Origin: Rhynochetos jubatus
Lineage: Eukaryota; Chordata; Aves; Eurypygiformes; Rhynochetidae
Length of the DNA stretch: 64,000 nucleotides
NCBI GenBank assembly: GCA_027574665.1
Contig: CM050656.1
Location: 13,839,501 to 13,903,500, forward strand
Direction of reading: 5' to 3'
The notes below the pieces were generated by a model. That model searched no databases. It saw only the letters and a list, made by a program, of their open reading frames with translations, and was not told the origin of the DNA. Each line of letters opens with the position of its first letter. Position 1 is the first letter of the stretch. A program made the translations under genes and the position numbers. Positions 23,605-37,239 of the stretch are shown here, piece after piece.

Positions 23605-24490
23605 GTGTCGTGCTCCTCTTGGCAGGCCTTTGCAATCCCAATTATCCCTGGAGCTGTGGGCTTTCTGGTTCTCCAGACCCTAACCCTAACCCTAACCCTA
23701 GAAGTTGCCGACGGCGGTTTCCGGCCACGCCCCCCGTGGGTTCTGGCTAGGAAAGCTGGGGAGGGAGCCATGTCGGTGCAGTGTCGTTCTCCTCTTGGCA
23801 GGCCTTTGCAATCCCAATTATCCCTGGAGCTGTGGGCTTTCTGGTTCTCCAGACCCTAACCCTAACCCTAACCCTAGAAGTTGCCGATGGCGGTTTCCGG
23901 CCACACCCCCCCCCGGGTTCTGGCTAGGAAAGCTGGGGAGGGAGCCATGTCGGTGCAGTGTTGTGCTCCTCTTGGCAGGCCTTTGCAATCCCAATTATCC
24001 CTGGAGCTGTGGGCTTTCTGGTTCTCCAGACCCTAACCCTAACCCTAACCCTAGAAGTTGCCGACGGCGGTTTCCGGCCACGCCCCCCGTGGGTTCTGGC
24101 TAGGAAAGCTGGGGAGGGAGCCATGTCGGTGCAGTGTCGTGCTCCTCTTGGCAGGCCTTTGCAATCCCAATTATCCCTGGAGCTGTGGGCTTTCTGGTTC
24201 TCCAGACCCTAACCCTAACCCTAACCCTAGAAGTTGCCGACGGCGGTTTCCGGCCACGCCCCCCCCACGTTCTGGCTAGGAAAGCTGGGGAGGGAGCCAT
24301 GTCGGTGCAGTGTCGTGCTCCTCTTGGCAGGCCTTTGCAATCCCAATTATCCCTGGAGCTGTGGGCTTTCTGGTTCTCCAGACCCTAACCCTAACCCTAA
24401 CCCTAGAAGTTGCCGACGGCGGTTTCCGGCCACGCCCCCCGTGGGTTCTGGCTAGGAAAGCTGGGGAGGGAGCCATGTCGGTGCAGTGTC
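23605..24490 (+). repeat. 5-unit block, copy 2
   Basis: This is the second copy of 22020-22900, with one extra C in the GATGG/CACACC unit (177 bp), which shifts the offset from 1,584 to 1,585. After about 24.5 kb the C-tract junction types no longer agree (C8-GCG here, C8-GGG in the first copy). Confidence 0.8.
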
Positions 24491-25086
24491 GTGCTCCTCT
24501 TGGCAGGCCTTTGCAATCCCAATTATCCCTGGAGCTGTGGGCTTTCTGGTTCTCCAGACCCTAACCCTAACCCTAACCCTAGAAGTTGCCGACGGCGGTT
24601 TCCGGCCACGCCCCCCCCGCGTTCTGGCTAGGAAAGCTGGGGAGGGAGCCATGTCGGTGCAGTGTCGTGCTCCTCTTGGCAGGCCTTTGCAATCCCAATT
24701 ATCCCTGGAGCTGTGGGCTTTCTGGTTCTCCAGACCCTAACCCTAACCCTAACCCTAGAAGTTGCCGACGGCGGTTTCCGGCCACGCCCCCCGTGGGTTC
24801 TGGCTAGGAAAGCTGGGGAGGGAGCCATGTCGGTGCAGTGTCGTGCTCCTCTTGGCAGGCCTTTGCAATCCCAATTATCCCTGGAGCTGTGGGCTTTCTG
24901 GTTCTCCAGACCCTAACCCTAACCCTAACCCTAGAAGTTGCCGACGGCGGTTTCCGGCCACGCCCCCCGTGGGTTCTGGCTAGGAAAGCTGGGGAGGGAG
25001 CCATGTCGGTGCAGTGTCGTGCTCCTCTTGGCAGGCCTTTGCAATCCCAATTATCCCTGGAGCTGTGGGCTTTCTGGTTCTCCAGA

Positions 25087-25098
25087 CCCTAACCCTAG
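25087..25098 (+). repeat. Shortest telomeric block (CCCTAA-CCCTAG)
   Basis: Two hexamers have been lost, giving a 164 bp unit. This is the only unit in the window with just two C3 tracts. The rest of the unit is normal. The change is an exact multiple of six, as expected for slippage or unequal exchange inside the telomeric block. Confidence 0.95.
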
Positions 25099-28000
25099 AA
25101 GTTGCCGACGGCGGTTTCCGGCCACGCCCCCCCCGGGTTCTGGCTAGGAAAGCTGGGGAGGGAGCCATGTCGGTGCAGTGTCGTGCTCGTCTTGGCAGGC
25201 CTTTGCAATCCCAATTATCCCTGGAGCTGTGGGCTTTCTGGTTCTCCAGACCCTAACCCTAACCCTAACCCTAGAAGTTGCCGACGGCGGTTTCCGGCCA
25301 CGCCCCCCCCGGGTTCTGGCTAGGAAAGCTGGGGAGGGAGCCATGTCGGTGCAGTGTCGTGCTCCTCTTGGCAGGCCTTTGCAATCCCAATTATCCCTGG
25401 AGCTGTGGGCTTTCTGGTTCTCCAGACCCTAACCCTAACCCTAACCCTAGAAGTTGCCGACGGCGGTTTCCGGCCACGCCCCCCGTGGGTTCTGGCTAGG
25501 AAAGCTGGGGAGGGAGCCATGTCGGTGCAGTGTCGTGCTCCTCTTGGCAGGCCTTTGCAATCCCAATTATCCCTGGAGCTGTGGGCTTTCTGGTTCTCCA
25601 GACCCTAACCCTAACCCTAACCCTAGAAGTTGCCGACGGCGTTTTCCGGCCACGCCCCCCGTGGGTTCTGGCTAGGAAAGCTGGGGAGGGAGCCATGTCG
25701 GTGCAGTGTCGTGCTCCTCTTGGCAGGCCTTTGCAATCCCAATTATCCCTGGAGCTGTGGGCTTTCTGGTTCTCCAGACCCTAACCCTAACCCTAACCCT
25801 AGAAGTTGCCGACGGCGGTTTCCGGCCACGCCCCCCGTGGGTTCTGGCTAGGAAAGCTGGGGAGGGAGCCATGTCGGTGCAGTGTCTTGCTCCTCTTGGC
25901 AGGCCTTTGCAATCCCAATTATCCCTGGAGCTGTGGGCTTTCTGGTTCTCCAGACCCTAACCCTAACCCTAACCCTAGAAGTTGCCGACGGCGGTTTCCG
26001 GCCACGCCCCCCCCGGGTTCTGGCTAGGAAAGCTGGGGAGGGAGCCATGTCGGTGCAGTGTCGTGCTCCTCTTGGCAGGCCTTTGCAATCCCAATTATCC
26101 CTGGAGCTGTGGGCTTTCTGGTTCTCCAGACCCTAACCCTAACCCTAACCCTAGAAGTTGCCGACGGCGGTTTCCGGCCACGCCCCCCGTGGGTTCTGGC
26201 TAGGAAAGCTGGGGAGGGAGCCATGTCGGTGCAGTGTCGTGCTCCTCTTGGCAGGCCTTTGCAATCCCAATTATCCCTGGAGCTGTGGGCTTTCTGGTTC
26301 TCCAGACCCTAACCCTAACCCTAACCCTAGAAGTTGCCGACGGCGGTTTCCGGCCACGCCCCCCGTGGGTTCTGGCTAGGAAAGCTGGGGAGGGAGCCAT
26401 GTCGGTGCAGTGTCGTGCTCCTCTTGGCAGGCCTTTGCAATCCCAATTATCCCTGGAGCTGTGGGCTTTCTGGTTCTCCAGACCCTAACCCTAACCCTAA
26501 CCCTAGAAGTTGCCGACGGCGGTTTCCGGCCACGCCCCCCCCGGGTTCTGGCTAGGAAAGCTGGGGAGGGAGCCATGTCGGTGCAGTGTCGTGCTCCTCT
26601 TGGCAGGCCTTTGCAATCCCAATTATCCCTGGAGCTGTGGGCTTTCTGGTTCTCCAGACCCTAACCCTAACCCTAACCCTAGAAGTTGCCGACGGCGGTT
26701 TCCGGCCACGCCCCCCGTGGGTTCTGGCTAGGAAAGCTGGGGAGGGAGCCATGTCGGTGCAGTGTCGTGCTCCTCTTGGCAGGCCTTTGCAATCCCAATT
26801 ATCCCTGGAGCTGTGGGCTTTCTGGTTCTCCAGACCCTAACCCTAACCCTAACCCTAGAAGTTGCCGACGGCGGTTTCCGGCCACGCCCCCCGTGGGTTC
26901 TGGCTAGGAAAGCTGGGGAGGGAGCCATGTCAGTGCAGTGTCGTGCTCCTCTTGGCAGGCCTTTGCAATCCCAATTATCCCTGGAGCTGTGGGCTTTCTG
27001 GTTCTCCAGACCCTAACCCTAACCCTAACCCTAGAAGTTGCCGACGGCGGTTTCCGGCCACGCCCCCCCCGTGGGTTCTGGCTAGGAAAGCTGGGGAGGG
27101 AGCCATGTTGGTGCAGTGTTGTGCTCCTCTTGGCAGGCCTTTGCAATCCCAATTATCCCTGGAGCTGTGGGCTTTCTGGTTCTCCAGACCCTAACCCTAA
27201 CCCTAACCCTAGAAGTTGCCGACGGCGGTTTCCGGCCACGCCCCCCGTGGGTTCTGGCTAGGAAAGCTGGGGAGGGAGCCATGTCGGTGCAGTGTCGTGC
27301 TCCTCTTGGCAGGCCTTTGCAATCCCAATTATCCCTGGAGCTGTGGGCTTTCTGGTTCTCCAGACCCTAACCCTAACCCTAACCCTAGAAGTTGCCGACG
27401 GCGGTTTCCGGCCATGCCCCCCGTGGGTTCTGGCTAGGAAAGCTGGGGAGGGAGCCATGTCGGTGCAGTGTCGTGCTGCTCTTGGCAGGCCTTTGCAATC
27501 CCAATTATCCCTGGAGCTGTGGGCTTTCTGGTTCTCCAGACCCTAACCCTAACCCTAACCCTAGAAGTTGCCGACGGTGGTTTCCGGCCACGCCCCCCCC
27601 GTGGGTTCTGGCTAGGAAAGCTGGGGAGGGAGCCATGTCGGTGCAGTGTCGTTCTCCTCTTGGCAGGCCTTTGCAATCCCAATTATCCCTGGAGCTGTGG
27701 GCTTTCTGGTTCTCCAGACCCTAACCCTAACCCTAACCCTAGAAGTTGCCGACGGCGGTTTCCGGCCACGCCCCCCGTGGGTTCTGGCTAGGAAAGCTGG
27801 GGAGGGAGCCATGTCGGTGCAGTGTCGTGCTCGTCTTGGCAGGCCTTTGCAATCCCAATTATCCCTGGAGTTGTGGGCTTTCTGGTTCTCCAGACCCTAA
27901 CCCTAACCCTAACCCTAGAAGTTGCCGACGGCGGTTTCCGGCCACGCCCCCCCCGGGCTCTGGCTAGGAAAGCTGGGGAGGGAGCCATGTCGGTGCAGTG

Positions 28001-30541
28001 TCGTGCTCCTCTTGGCAGGCCTTTGCAATCCCAATTATCCCTGGAGCTGTGGGCTTTCTGGTTCTCCAGACCCTAACCCTAACCCTAACCCTAGAAGTTG
28101 CCGACGGCGGTTTCCGGCCACGCCCCCCGTGGGTTCTGGCTAGGAAAGCTGGGGAGGGAGCCATGTCGGTGCAGTGTCGTGCTCCTCTTGGCAGGCCTTT
28201 GCAATCCCAATTATCCCTGGAGCTGTGGGCTTTCTGGTTCTCCAGACCCTAACCCTAACCCTAACCCTAGAAGTTGCCGACGGCGGTTTCCGGCCATGCC
28301 CCCCCCCGCGTTCTGGCTAGGAAAGCTGGGGAGGGAGCCATGTCGGTGCAGTGTCGTGCTCCTCTTGGCAGGCCTTTGCAATCCCAATTATCCCTGGAGC
28401 TGTGGGCTTTCTGGTTCTCCAGACCCTAACCCTAACCCTAACCCTAGAAGTTGCCGACGGCAGTTTCCGGCCACGCCCCCCCCGTGGGTTCTGGCTAGGA
28501 AAGCTGGGGAGGGAGCCATGTCGGTGCAGTGTCGTTCTCCTCTTGGCAGGCCTTTGCAATCCCAATTATCCCTGGAGCTGTGGGCTTTCTGGTTCTCCAG
28601 ACCCTAACCCTAACCCTAACCCTAGAAGTTGCCGACGGCGGTTTCCGGCCACGCCCCCCGTGGGTTCTGGCTAGGAAAGCTGGGGAGGGAGCCATGTCGG
28701 TGCAGTGTCGTGCTCCTCTTGGCAGGCCTTTGCAATCCCAATTATCCCTGGAGCTGTGGGCTTTCTGGTTCTCCAGACCCTAACCCTAACCCTAACCCTA
28801 GAAGTTGCCGACGGCGGTTTCCGGCCACGCCCCCCCCCGGTTCTGGCTAGGAAAGCTGGGGAGGGAGCCATGTCGGTGCAGTGTCGTGCTCGTCTTGGCA
28901 GGCCTTTGCAATCCCAATTATCCCTGGAGCTGTGGGCTTTCTGGTTCTCCAGACCCTAACCCTAACCCTAACCCTAGAAGTTGCCGACGGCGGTTTCCGG
29001 CCACGCCCCCCGTGGGTTCTGGCTAGGAAAGCTGGGGAGGGAGCCATGTCGGTGCAGTGTCGTGCTCCTCTTGGCAGGCCTTTGCAATCCCAATTATCCC
29101 TGGAGCTGTGGGCTTTCTGGTTCTCCAGACCCTAACCCTAACCCTACCCCTAGAAGTTGCCGACGGCGGTTTCCGGCCACGCCCCCCGTGGGTTCTGGCT
29201 AGGAAAGCTGGGGAGGGAGCCATGTCGGTGCAGTGTCGTGCTCCTCTTGGCAGGCCTTTGCAATCCCAATTATCCCTGGAGCTGTGGGCTTTCTGGTTCT
29301 CCAGACCCTAACCCTAACCCTAACCCTAGAAGTTGCCGACGGCGGTTTCCGGCCACGCCCCCCGTGGGTTCTGGCTAGGAAAGCTGGGGAGGGAGCCATG
29401 TCGGTGCAGTGTCGTGCTGCTCTTGGCAGGCCTTTGCAATCCCAATTATCCCTGGAGCTGTGGGCTTTCTGGTTCTCCAGACCCTAACCCTAACCCTAAC
29501 CCTAGAAGTTGCCGACGGCGGTTTCCGGCCACGCCCCCCCCGTGGGTTCTGGCTAGGAAAGCTGGGGAGGGAGCCATGTCGGTGCAGTGTCGTGCTCCTC
29601 TTGGCAGGCCTTTGCAATCCCAATTATCCCTGGAGCTGTGGGCTTTCTGGTTCTCCAGACCCTAACCCTAACCCTAACCCTAGAAGTTGCCGACGGCGGT
29701 TTCTGGCCACGCCCCCCGTGGGTTCTGGCTAGGAAAGCTGGGGAGGGAGCCATGTCGGTGCAGTGTCGTGCTCCTCTTGGCAGGCCTTTGCAATCCCAAT
29801 TATCCCTGGAGCTGTGGGCTTTCTGGTTCTCCAGACCCTAACCCTAACCCTAACCCTAGAAGTTGCCGACGGCGGTTTCCGGCCACGTCCCCCGTGGGTT
29901 CTGGCTAGGAAAGCTGGGGAGGGAGCCATGTCGGTGCAGTGTCGTGCTCCTCTTGGCAGGCCTTTGCAATCCCAATTATCCCTGGAGCTGTGGGCTTTCT
30001 GGTTCTCCAGACCCTAACCCTAACCCTAACCCTAGAAGTTGCCGACGGCGGTTTCCGGCCACGCCCCCCCCGTGGGTTCTGGCTAGGAAAGCTGGGGAGG
30101 GAGCCATGTCGGTGCAGTGTCGTGCTCCTCTTGGCAGGCCTTTGCAATCCCAATTATCCCTGGAGCTGTGGGCTTTCTGGTTCTCCAGACCCTAACCCTA
30201 ACCCTAACCCTAGAAGTTGCCGACGGCGGTTTCCGGCCACGCCCCCCGTGGGTTCTGGCTAGGAAAGCTGGGGAGGGAGCCATGTCGGTGCAGTGTCGTG
30301 CTCCTCTTGGCAGGCCTTTGCAATCCCAATTATCCCTGGAGCTGTGGGCTTTCTGGTTCTCCAGACCCTAACCCTAACCCTAACCCTAGAAGTTGCCGAC
30401 GGCGGTTTCCGGCCACGCCCCCCGTGGGTTCTGGCTAGGAAAGCTGGGGAGGGAGCCATGTCGGTGCAGTGTCGTGCTCGTCTTGGCAGGCCTTTGCAAT
30501 CCCAATTATCCCTGGAGCTGTGGGCTTTCTGGTTCTCCAGA

Positions 30542-30714
30542 CCCTAACCCTAACCCTAACCCTAGAAGTCGACGGCGGTTTCCGGCCACGCCCCCCCCGG
30601 GTTCTGGCTAGGAAAGCTGGGGAGGGAGCCATGTCGGTGCAGTGTCGTGCTCCTCTTGGCAGGCCTTTGCAATCCCAATTATCCCTGGAGCTGTGGGCTT
30701 TCTGGTTCTCCAGA
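30542..30714 (+). repeat. 173 bp unit with a 3 bp deletion creating GTCGAC
   Basis: AAGTTGCCGACGG has lost TGC (or an equivalent triplet) to read AAGTCGACGG, giving GTCGAC at 30568-30573. It is seen once in the window, so it is a recent private deletion. Confidence 0.9.
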
Positions 30715-33713
30715 CCCTAACCCTAACCCTAACCCTAGAAGTTGCCGACGGCGGTTTCCGGCCACGCCCCCCGTGGGTTCTGGCTAGGAAAGCTGGGGAG
30801 GGAGCCATGTCGGTGCAGTGTCGTGCTCCTCTTGGCAGGCCTTTGCAATCCCAATTATCCCTGGAGCTGTGGGCTTTCTGGTTCTCCAGACCCTAACCCT
30901 AACCCTAACCCTAGAAGTTGTAGATGGCGGTTTCCGGCCACACCCCCCCCGGGCTCTGGCTAGGAAAGCTGGGGAGGGAGCCATGTCGGTGCAGTGTCGT
31001 GCTCGTCTTGGCAGGCCTTTGCAATCCCAATTATCCCTGGAGCTGTGGGCTTTCTGGTTCTCCAGACCCTAACCCTAACCCTAACCCTAGAAGTTGCCGA
31101 CGGCGGTTTCCGGCCACGCCCCCCGTGGGTTCTGGCTAGGAAAGCTGGGGAGGGAGCCATGTCGGTGCAGTGTCGTGCTCCTCTTGGCAGGCCTTTGCAA
31201 TCCCAATTATCCCTGGAGCTGTGGGCTTTCTGGTTCTCCAGACCCTAACCCTAACCCTAACCCTAGAAGTTGCCGACGGCGGTTTCCGGCAACGCCCCCC
31301 CCGGGTTCTGGCTAGGAAAGCTGGGGAGGGAGCCATGTCGGTGCAGTGTCGTGCTCCTCTTGGCAGGCCTTTGCAATCCCAATTATCCCTGGAGCTGTGG
31401 GCTTTCTGGTTCTCCAGACCCTAACCCTAACCCTAACCCTAGAAGTTGCCGACGGCGGTTTCCGGCCACGCCCCCCGTGGGTTCTGGCTAGGAAAGCTGG
31501 GGAGGGAGCCATGTCGGTGCAGTGTCGTGCTCCTCTTGGCAGGCCTTTGCAATCCCAATTATCCCTGGAGCTGTGGGCTTTCTGGTTCTCCAGACCCTAA
31601 CCCTAACCCTAACCCTAGAAGTTGCCGACGGCGGTTTCCGGCCACGCCCCCCGTGGGTTCTGGCTAGGAAAGCTGGGGAGGGAGCCATGTCGGTGCAGTG
31701 TCGTGCTCGTCTTGGCAGGCCTTTGCAATCCCAATTATCCCTGGAGCTGTGGGCTTTCTGGTTCTCCAGACCCTAACCCTAACCCTAACCCTAGAAGTTG
31801 CCGATGGCGGTTTCCGGCCACGCCCCCCCCCGGGTTCTGGCTAGGAAAGCTGGGGAGGGAGCCATGTCGGTGCAGTGTCGTGCTCCTCTTGGCAGGCCTT
31901 TGCAATCCCAATTATCCCTGGAGCTGTGGGCTTTCTGGTTCTCCAGACCCTAACCCTAACCCTAACCCTAGAAGTTGCCGACGGCGGTTTCCGGCCACGC
32001 CCTCCGTGGGTTCTGGCTAGGAAAGCTGGGGAGGGAGCCATGTCGGTGCAGTGTCGTGCTCCTCTTGGCAGGCCTTTGCAATCCCAATTATCCCTGGAGC
32101 TGTGGGCTTTCTGGTTCTCCAGACCCTAACCCTAACCCTAACCCTAGAAGTTGCCGACGGCGGTTTCCGTCCACGCCCCCCGTGGGTTCTGGCTAGGAAA
32201 GCTGGGGAGGGAGCCATGTCGGTGCAGTGTCGTGCTCCTCTTGGCAGGCCTTTGCAATCCCAATTATCCCTGGAGCTGTGGGCTTTCTGGTTCTCCAGAC
32301 CCTAACCCTAACCCTAACCCTAGAAGTTGCCGATGGCGGTTTCCGGCCACGCCCCCCGTGGGTTCTGGCTAGGAAAGCTGGGGAGGGAGCCATGTCGGTG
32401 CAGTGTCGTGCTCCTCTTGGCAGGCCTTTGCAATCCCAATTATCCCTGGAGCTGTGGGCTTTCTGGTTCTCCAGACCCTAACCCTAACCCTAACCCTAGA
32501 AGTTGCCGACAGCGGTTTCCGGCCACGCCCCCCCCGCGTTCTGGCTAGGAAAGCTGGGGAGGGAGCCATGTCGGTGCAGTGTCGTGCTCCTCTTGGCAGG
32601 CCTTTGCAATCCCAATTATCCCTGGAGCTGTGGGCTTTCTGGTTCTCCAGACCCTAACCCTAACCCTAACCCTAGAAGTTGCCGACGGCGGTTTCCGGCC
32701 ACGCCCCCCGTGGGTTCTGGCTAGGAAAGCTGGGGAGGGAGCCATGTCGGTGCAGTGTCGTGCTCCTCTTGGCAGGCCTTTACAATCCCAATTATCCCTG
32801 GAGCTGTGGGCTTTCTGGTTCTCCAGACCCTAACCCTAACCCTAACCCTAGAAGTTGCCGACGGCGGTTTCCGGCCACGCCCCCCCCCGGGTTCTGGCTA
32901 GGAAAGCTGGGGAGGGAGCCATGTCGGTGCAGTGTCGTGCTCCTCTTGGCAGGCCTTTGCAATCCCAATTATCCCTGGAGCTGTGGGCTTTCTGGTTCTC
33001 CAGACCCTAACCCTAACCCTAACCCTAGAAGTTGCCGACAGCAGTTTCCGGCCACGCCCCCCCCGGGTTCTGGCTAGGAAAGCTGGGGAGGGAGCCATGT
33101 CGGTGCAGTGTCGTGCTCCTCTTGGCAGGCCTTTGCAATCCCAATTATCCCTGGAGCTGTGGGCTTTCTGGTTCTCCAGACCCTAACCCTAACCCTAACC
33201 CTAGAAGTTGCCGACGGCGGTTTCCGGCCACGCCCCCCCCGCGTTCTGGCTAGGAAAGCTGGGGAGGGAGCCATGTCGGTGCAGTGTCGTGCTCCTCTTG
33301 GCAGGCCTTTGCAATCCCAATTATCCCTGGAGCTGTGGGCTTTCTGGTTCTCCAGACCCTAACCCTAACCCTAACCCTAGAAGTTGCCGACGGCGGTTTC
33401 CGGCCACGCCCCCCGTGGGTTCTGGCTAGGAAAGCTGGGGAGGGAGCCATGTCGGTGCAGTGTCGTGCTCCTCTTGGCAGGCCTTTGCAATCCCAATTAT
33501 CCCTGGAGCTGTGGGCTTTCTGGTTCTCCAGACCCTAACCCTAACCCTAACCCTAGAAGTTGCCGACGGCGGTTTCCGGCCACGCCCCCCGTGGGTTCTG
33601 GCTAGGAAAGCTGGGGAGGGAGCCATGTCGGTGCAGTGTCGTGCTCCTCTTGGCAGGCCTTTGCAATCCCAATTATCCCTGGAGCTGTGGGCTTTCTGGT
33701 TCTCCAGACCCTA

Positions 33714-35820
33714 GCCCTAACCCTAACCCTAGAAGTTGCCGACGGCGGTTTCCGGCCACGCCCCCCCCGGGTTCTGGCTAGGAAAGCTGGGGAGGGAGCC
33801 ATGTCGGTGCAGTGTCGTGCTCCTCTTGGCAGGCCTTTGCAATCCCAATTATCCCTGGAGCTGTGGGCTTTCTGGTTCTCCAGACCCTAACCCTAACCCT
33901 AACCCTAGAAGTTGCCGACGGCGGTTTCCGGCCACGCCCCCCCCGCGTTCTGGCTAGGAAAGCTGGGGAGGGAGCCATGTCGGTGCAGTGTCGTGCTCCT
34001 CTTGGCAGGCCTTTGCAATCCCAATTATCCCTGGAGCTGTGGGCTTTCTGGTTCTCCAGACCCTAACCCTAACCCTAACCCTAGAAGTTGCCGACGGCGG
34101 TTTCCGGCCACGCCCCCCGTGGGTTCTGGCTAGGAAAGCTGGGGAGGGAGCCATGTCGGTGCAGTGTCGTGCTCCTCTTGGCAGGCCTTTGCAATCCCAA
34201 TTATCCCTGGAGCTGTGGGCTTTCTGGTTCTCCAGACCCTAACCCTAACCCTAACCCTAGAAGTTGCCGACGGCGGTTTCCGGCCACGCCCCCCCCGCGT
34301 TCTGGCTAGGAAAGCTGGGGAGGGAGCCATGTCGGTGCAGTGTCGTGCTTCTCTTGGCAGGCCTTTGCAATCCCAATTATCCCTGGAGCTGTGGGTTTTC
34401 TGGTTCTCCAGACCCTAACCCTAACCCTAACCCTAGAAGTTGCCGACGGCGGTTTCCGGCCACGCCCCCCGTGGGTTCTGGCTAGGAAAGCTGGGGAGGG
34501 AGCCATGTCGGTGCAGTGTCGTGCTCCTCTTGGCAGGCCTTTGCAATCCCAATTATCCCTGGAGCTGTGGGCTTTCTGGTTCTCCAGACCCTAACCCTAA
34601 CCCTAACCCTAGAAGTTGCCGACGGCGGTTTCCGGCCACGCCCCCCGTGGGTTCTGGCTAGGAAAGCTGGGGAGGGAGCCATGTCGGTGCAGTGTCGTGC
34701 TCGTCTTGGCAGGCCTTTGCAATCCCAATTATCCCTGGAGCTGTGGGCTTTCTGGTTCTCCAGACCCTAGCCCTAACCCTAACCCTAGAAGTTGCCGACG
34801 GCGGTTTCCGGCCACGCCCCCCCCGGGTTCTGGCTAGGAAAGCTGGGGAGGGAGCCATGTCGGTGCAGTGTCGTGCTCCTCTTGGCAGGCCTTTGCAATC
34901 CCAATTATCCCTGGAGCTGTGGGCTTTCTGGTTCTCCAGACCCTAACCCTAACCCTAACCCTAGAAGTTGCCGACGGCGGTTTCCGGCCACGCCCCCCCC
35001 GGGTTCTGGCTAGGAAAGCTGGGGAGGGAGCCATGTCGGTGCAGTGTCATGCTCCTCTTGGCAGGCCTTTGCAATCCCAATTATCCCTGGAGCTGTGGGC
35101 TTTCTGGTTCTCCAGACCCTAACCCTAACCCTAGAAGTTGCCGACGGCGGTTTCCGGCCACGCCCCCCGTGGGTTCTGGCTAGGAAAGCTGGGGAGGGAG
35201 CCATGTCGGTGCAGTGTCGTGCTCCTCTTGGCAGGCCTTTGCAATCCCAATTATCCCTGGAGCTGTGGGCTTTCTGGTTCTCCAGACCCTAACCCTAACC
35301 CTAACCCTAGAAGTTGCCGACGGCGGTTTCCGGCCACGCCCCCCGTGGGTTCTGGCTAGGAAAGCTGGGGAGGGAGCCATGTCGGTGCAGTGTCGTGCTC
35401 CTCTTGGCAGGCCTTTGCAATCCCAATTATCCCTGGAGCTGTGGGCTTTCTGGTTCTCCAGACCCTAACCCTAACCCTAACCCTAGAAGTTGCCGACGGC
35501 GGTTTCCGGCCACGCCCCCCCTGGGTTCTGGCTAGGAAAGCTGGGGAGGGAGCCATGTCGGTGCAGTGTCGTGCTCCTCTTGGCAGGCCTTTGCAATCCC
35601 AATTATCCCTGGAGCTGTGGGCTTTCTGGTTCTCCAGACCCTAACCCTAACCCTAACCCTAGAAGTTGCCGACGGCGGTTTCCGGCCACGCCCCCCGTGG
35701 GTTCTGGCTAGGAAAGCTGGGGAGGGAGCCATGTCGGTGCAGTGTCGTGCTCCTCTTGGCAGGCCTTTGCAATCCCAATTATCCCTGGAGCTGTGGGCTT
35801 TCTGGTTCTCCAGACCCTAG
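33714..35820 (+). repeat. Three CCCTAG-CCC units at 6-unit spacing
   Basis: The first hexamer reads CCCTAG instead of CCCTAA at 33714, 34770 and 35820, at intervals of 1,056 and 1,050 bp. The second interval contains the 170 bp unit at 35117. Each marked unit has the C8-GGG junction next. The same marker recurs at 47257, 54305, 59592 and 62580. The spacing suggests a 6-unit higher-order repeat, but intermediate units match less well. Confidence 0.55.
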
Positions 35821-37239
35821 CCCTAACCCTAACCCTAGAAGTTGCCGACGGCGGTTTCCGGCCACGCCCCCCCCGGGTTCTGGCTAGGAAAGCTGGGGAG
35901 GGAGCCATGTCGGTGCAGTGTCGTGCTCCTCTTGGCAGGCCTTTGCAATCCCAATTATCCCTGGAGCTGTGGGCTTTCTGGTTCTCCAGACCCTAACCCT
36001 AACCCTAACCCTAGAAGTTGCCGACGGCGCTTTCCGGCCACGCCCCCCGTGGGTTCTGGCTAGGAAAGCTGGGGAGGGAGCCATGTCGGTGCAGTGTCGT
36101 GCTCCTCTTGGCAGGCCTTTGCAATCCCAATTATCCCTGGAGCTGTGGGCTTTCTGGTTCTCCAGACCCTAACCCTAACCCTAACCCTAGAAGTTGCCGA
36201 CGGCGGTTTCCGGCCACGCCCCCCCCGGGTTCTGGCTAGGAAAGCTGGGGAGGGAGCCATGTCGGTGCAGTGTCGTGCTCCTCTTGGCAGGCCTTTGCAA
36301 TCCCAATTATCCCTGGAGCTGTGGGCTTTCTGGTTCTCCAGACCCTAACCCTAACCCTAACCCTAGAAGTTGCCGACGGCGGTTTCCGGCCACGCCCCCC
36401 GTGGGTTCTGGCTAGGAAAGCTGGGGAGGGAGCCATGTCGGTGCAGTGTCGTGCTCCTCTTGGCAGGCCTTTGCAATCCCAATTATCCCTGGAGCTGTGG
36501 GCTTTCTGGTTCTCCAGACCCTAACCCTAACCCTAACCCTAGAAGTTGCCGACGGCGGTTTCCGGCCACGCCCCCCCCGGGTTCTGGCTAGGAAAGCTGG
36601 GGAGGGAGCCATGTCGGTGCAGTGTCGTGCTCCTCTTGGCAGGCCTTTGCAATCCCAATTATCCCTGGAGCTGTGGGCTTTCTGGTTCTCCAGACCCTAA
36701 CCCTAACCCTAACCCTAGAAGTTGCCGACGGCGGTTTCCGGCCACGCCCCCCGTGGGTTCTGGCTAGGAAAGCTGGGGAGGGAGCCATGTCGGTGCAGTG
36801 TCGTGCTCCTCTTGGCAGGCCTTTGCAATCCCAATTATTCCTGGAGCGGTGGGCTTTCTGGTTCTCCAGACCCTAACCCTAACCCTAACCCTAGAAGTTG
36901 CCGACGGCGGTTTCCGGCCACGCCCCCCGTGGGTTCTGGCTAGGAAAGCTGGGGAGGGAGCCATGTCGGTGCAGTGTCGTGCTCCTCTTGGCAGGCCTTT
37001 GCAATCCCAATTATCCCTGGAGCTGTGGGCTTTCTGGTTCTCCAGACCCTAACCCTAACCCTAATCCTAGAAGTTGCCGACGGCGGTTTCCGGCCACGCC
37101 CCCCCCGCGTTCTGGCTAGGAAAGCTGGGGAGGGAGCCATGTCGGTGCAGTGTCGTGCTCCTCTTGGCAGGCCTTTGCAATCCCAATTATCCCTGGAGCT
37201 GTGGGCTTTCTGGTTCTCCAGACCCTAACCCTAACCCTA

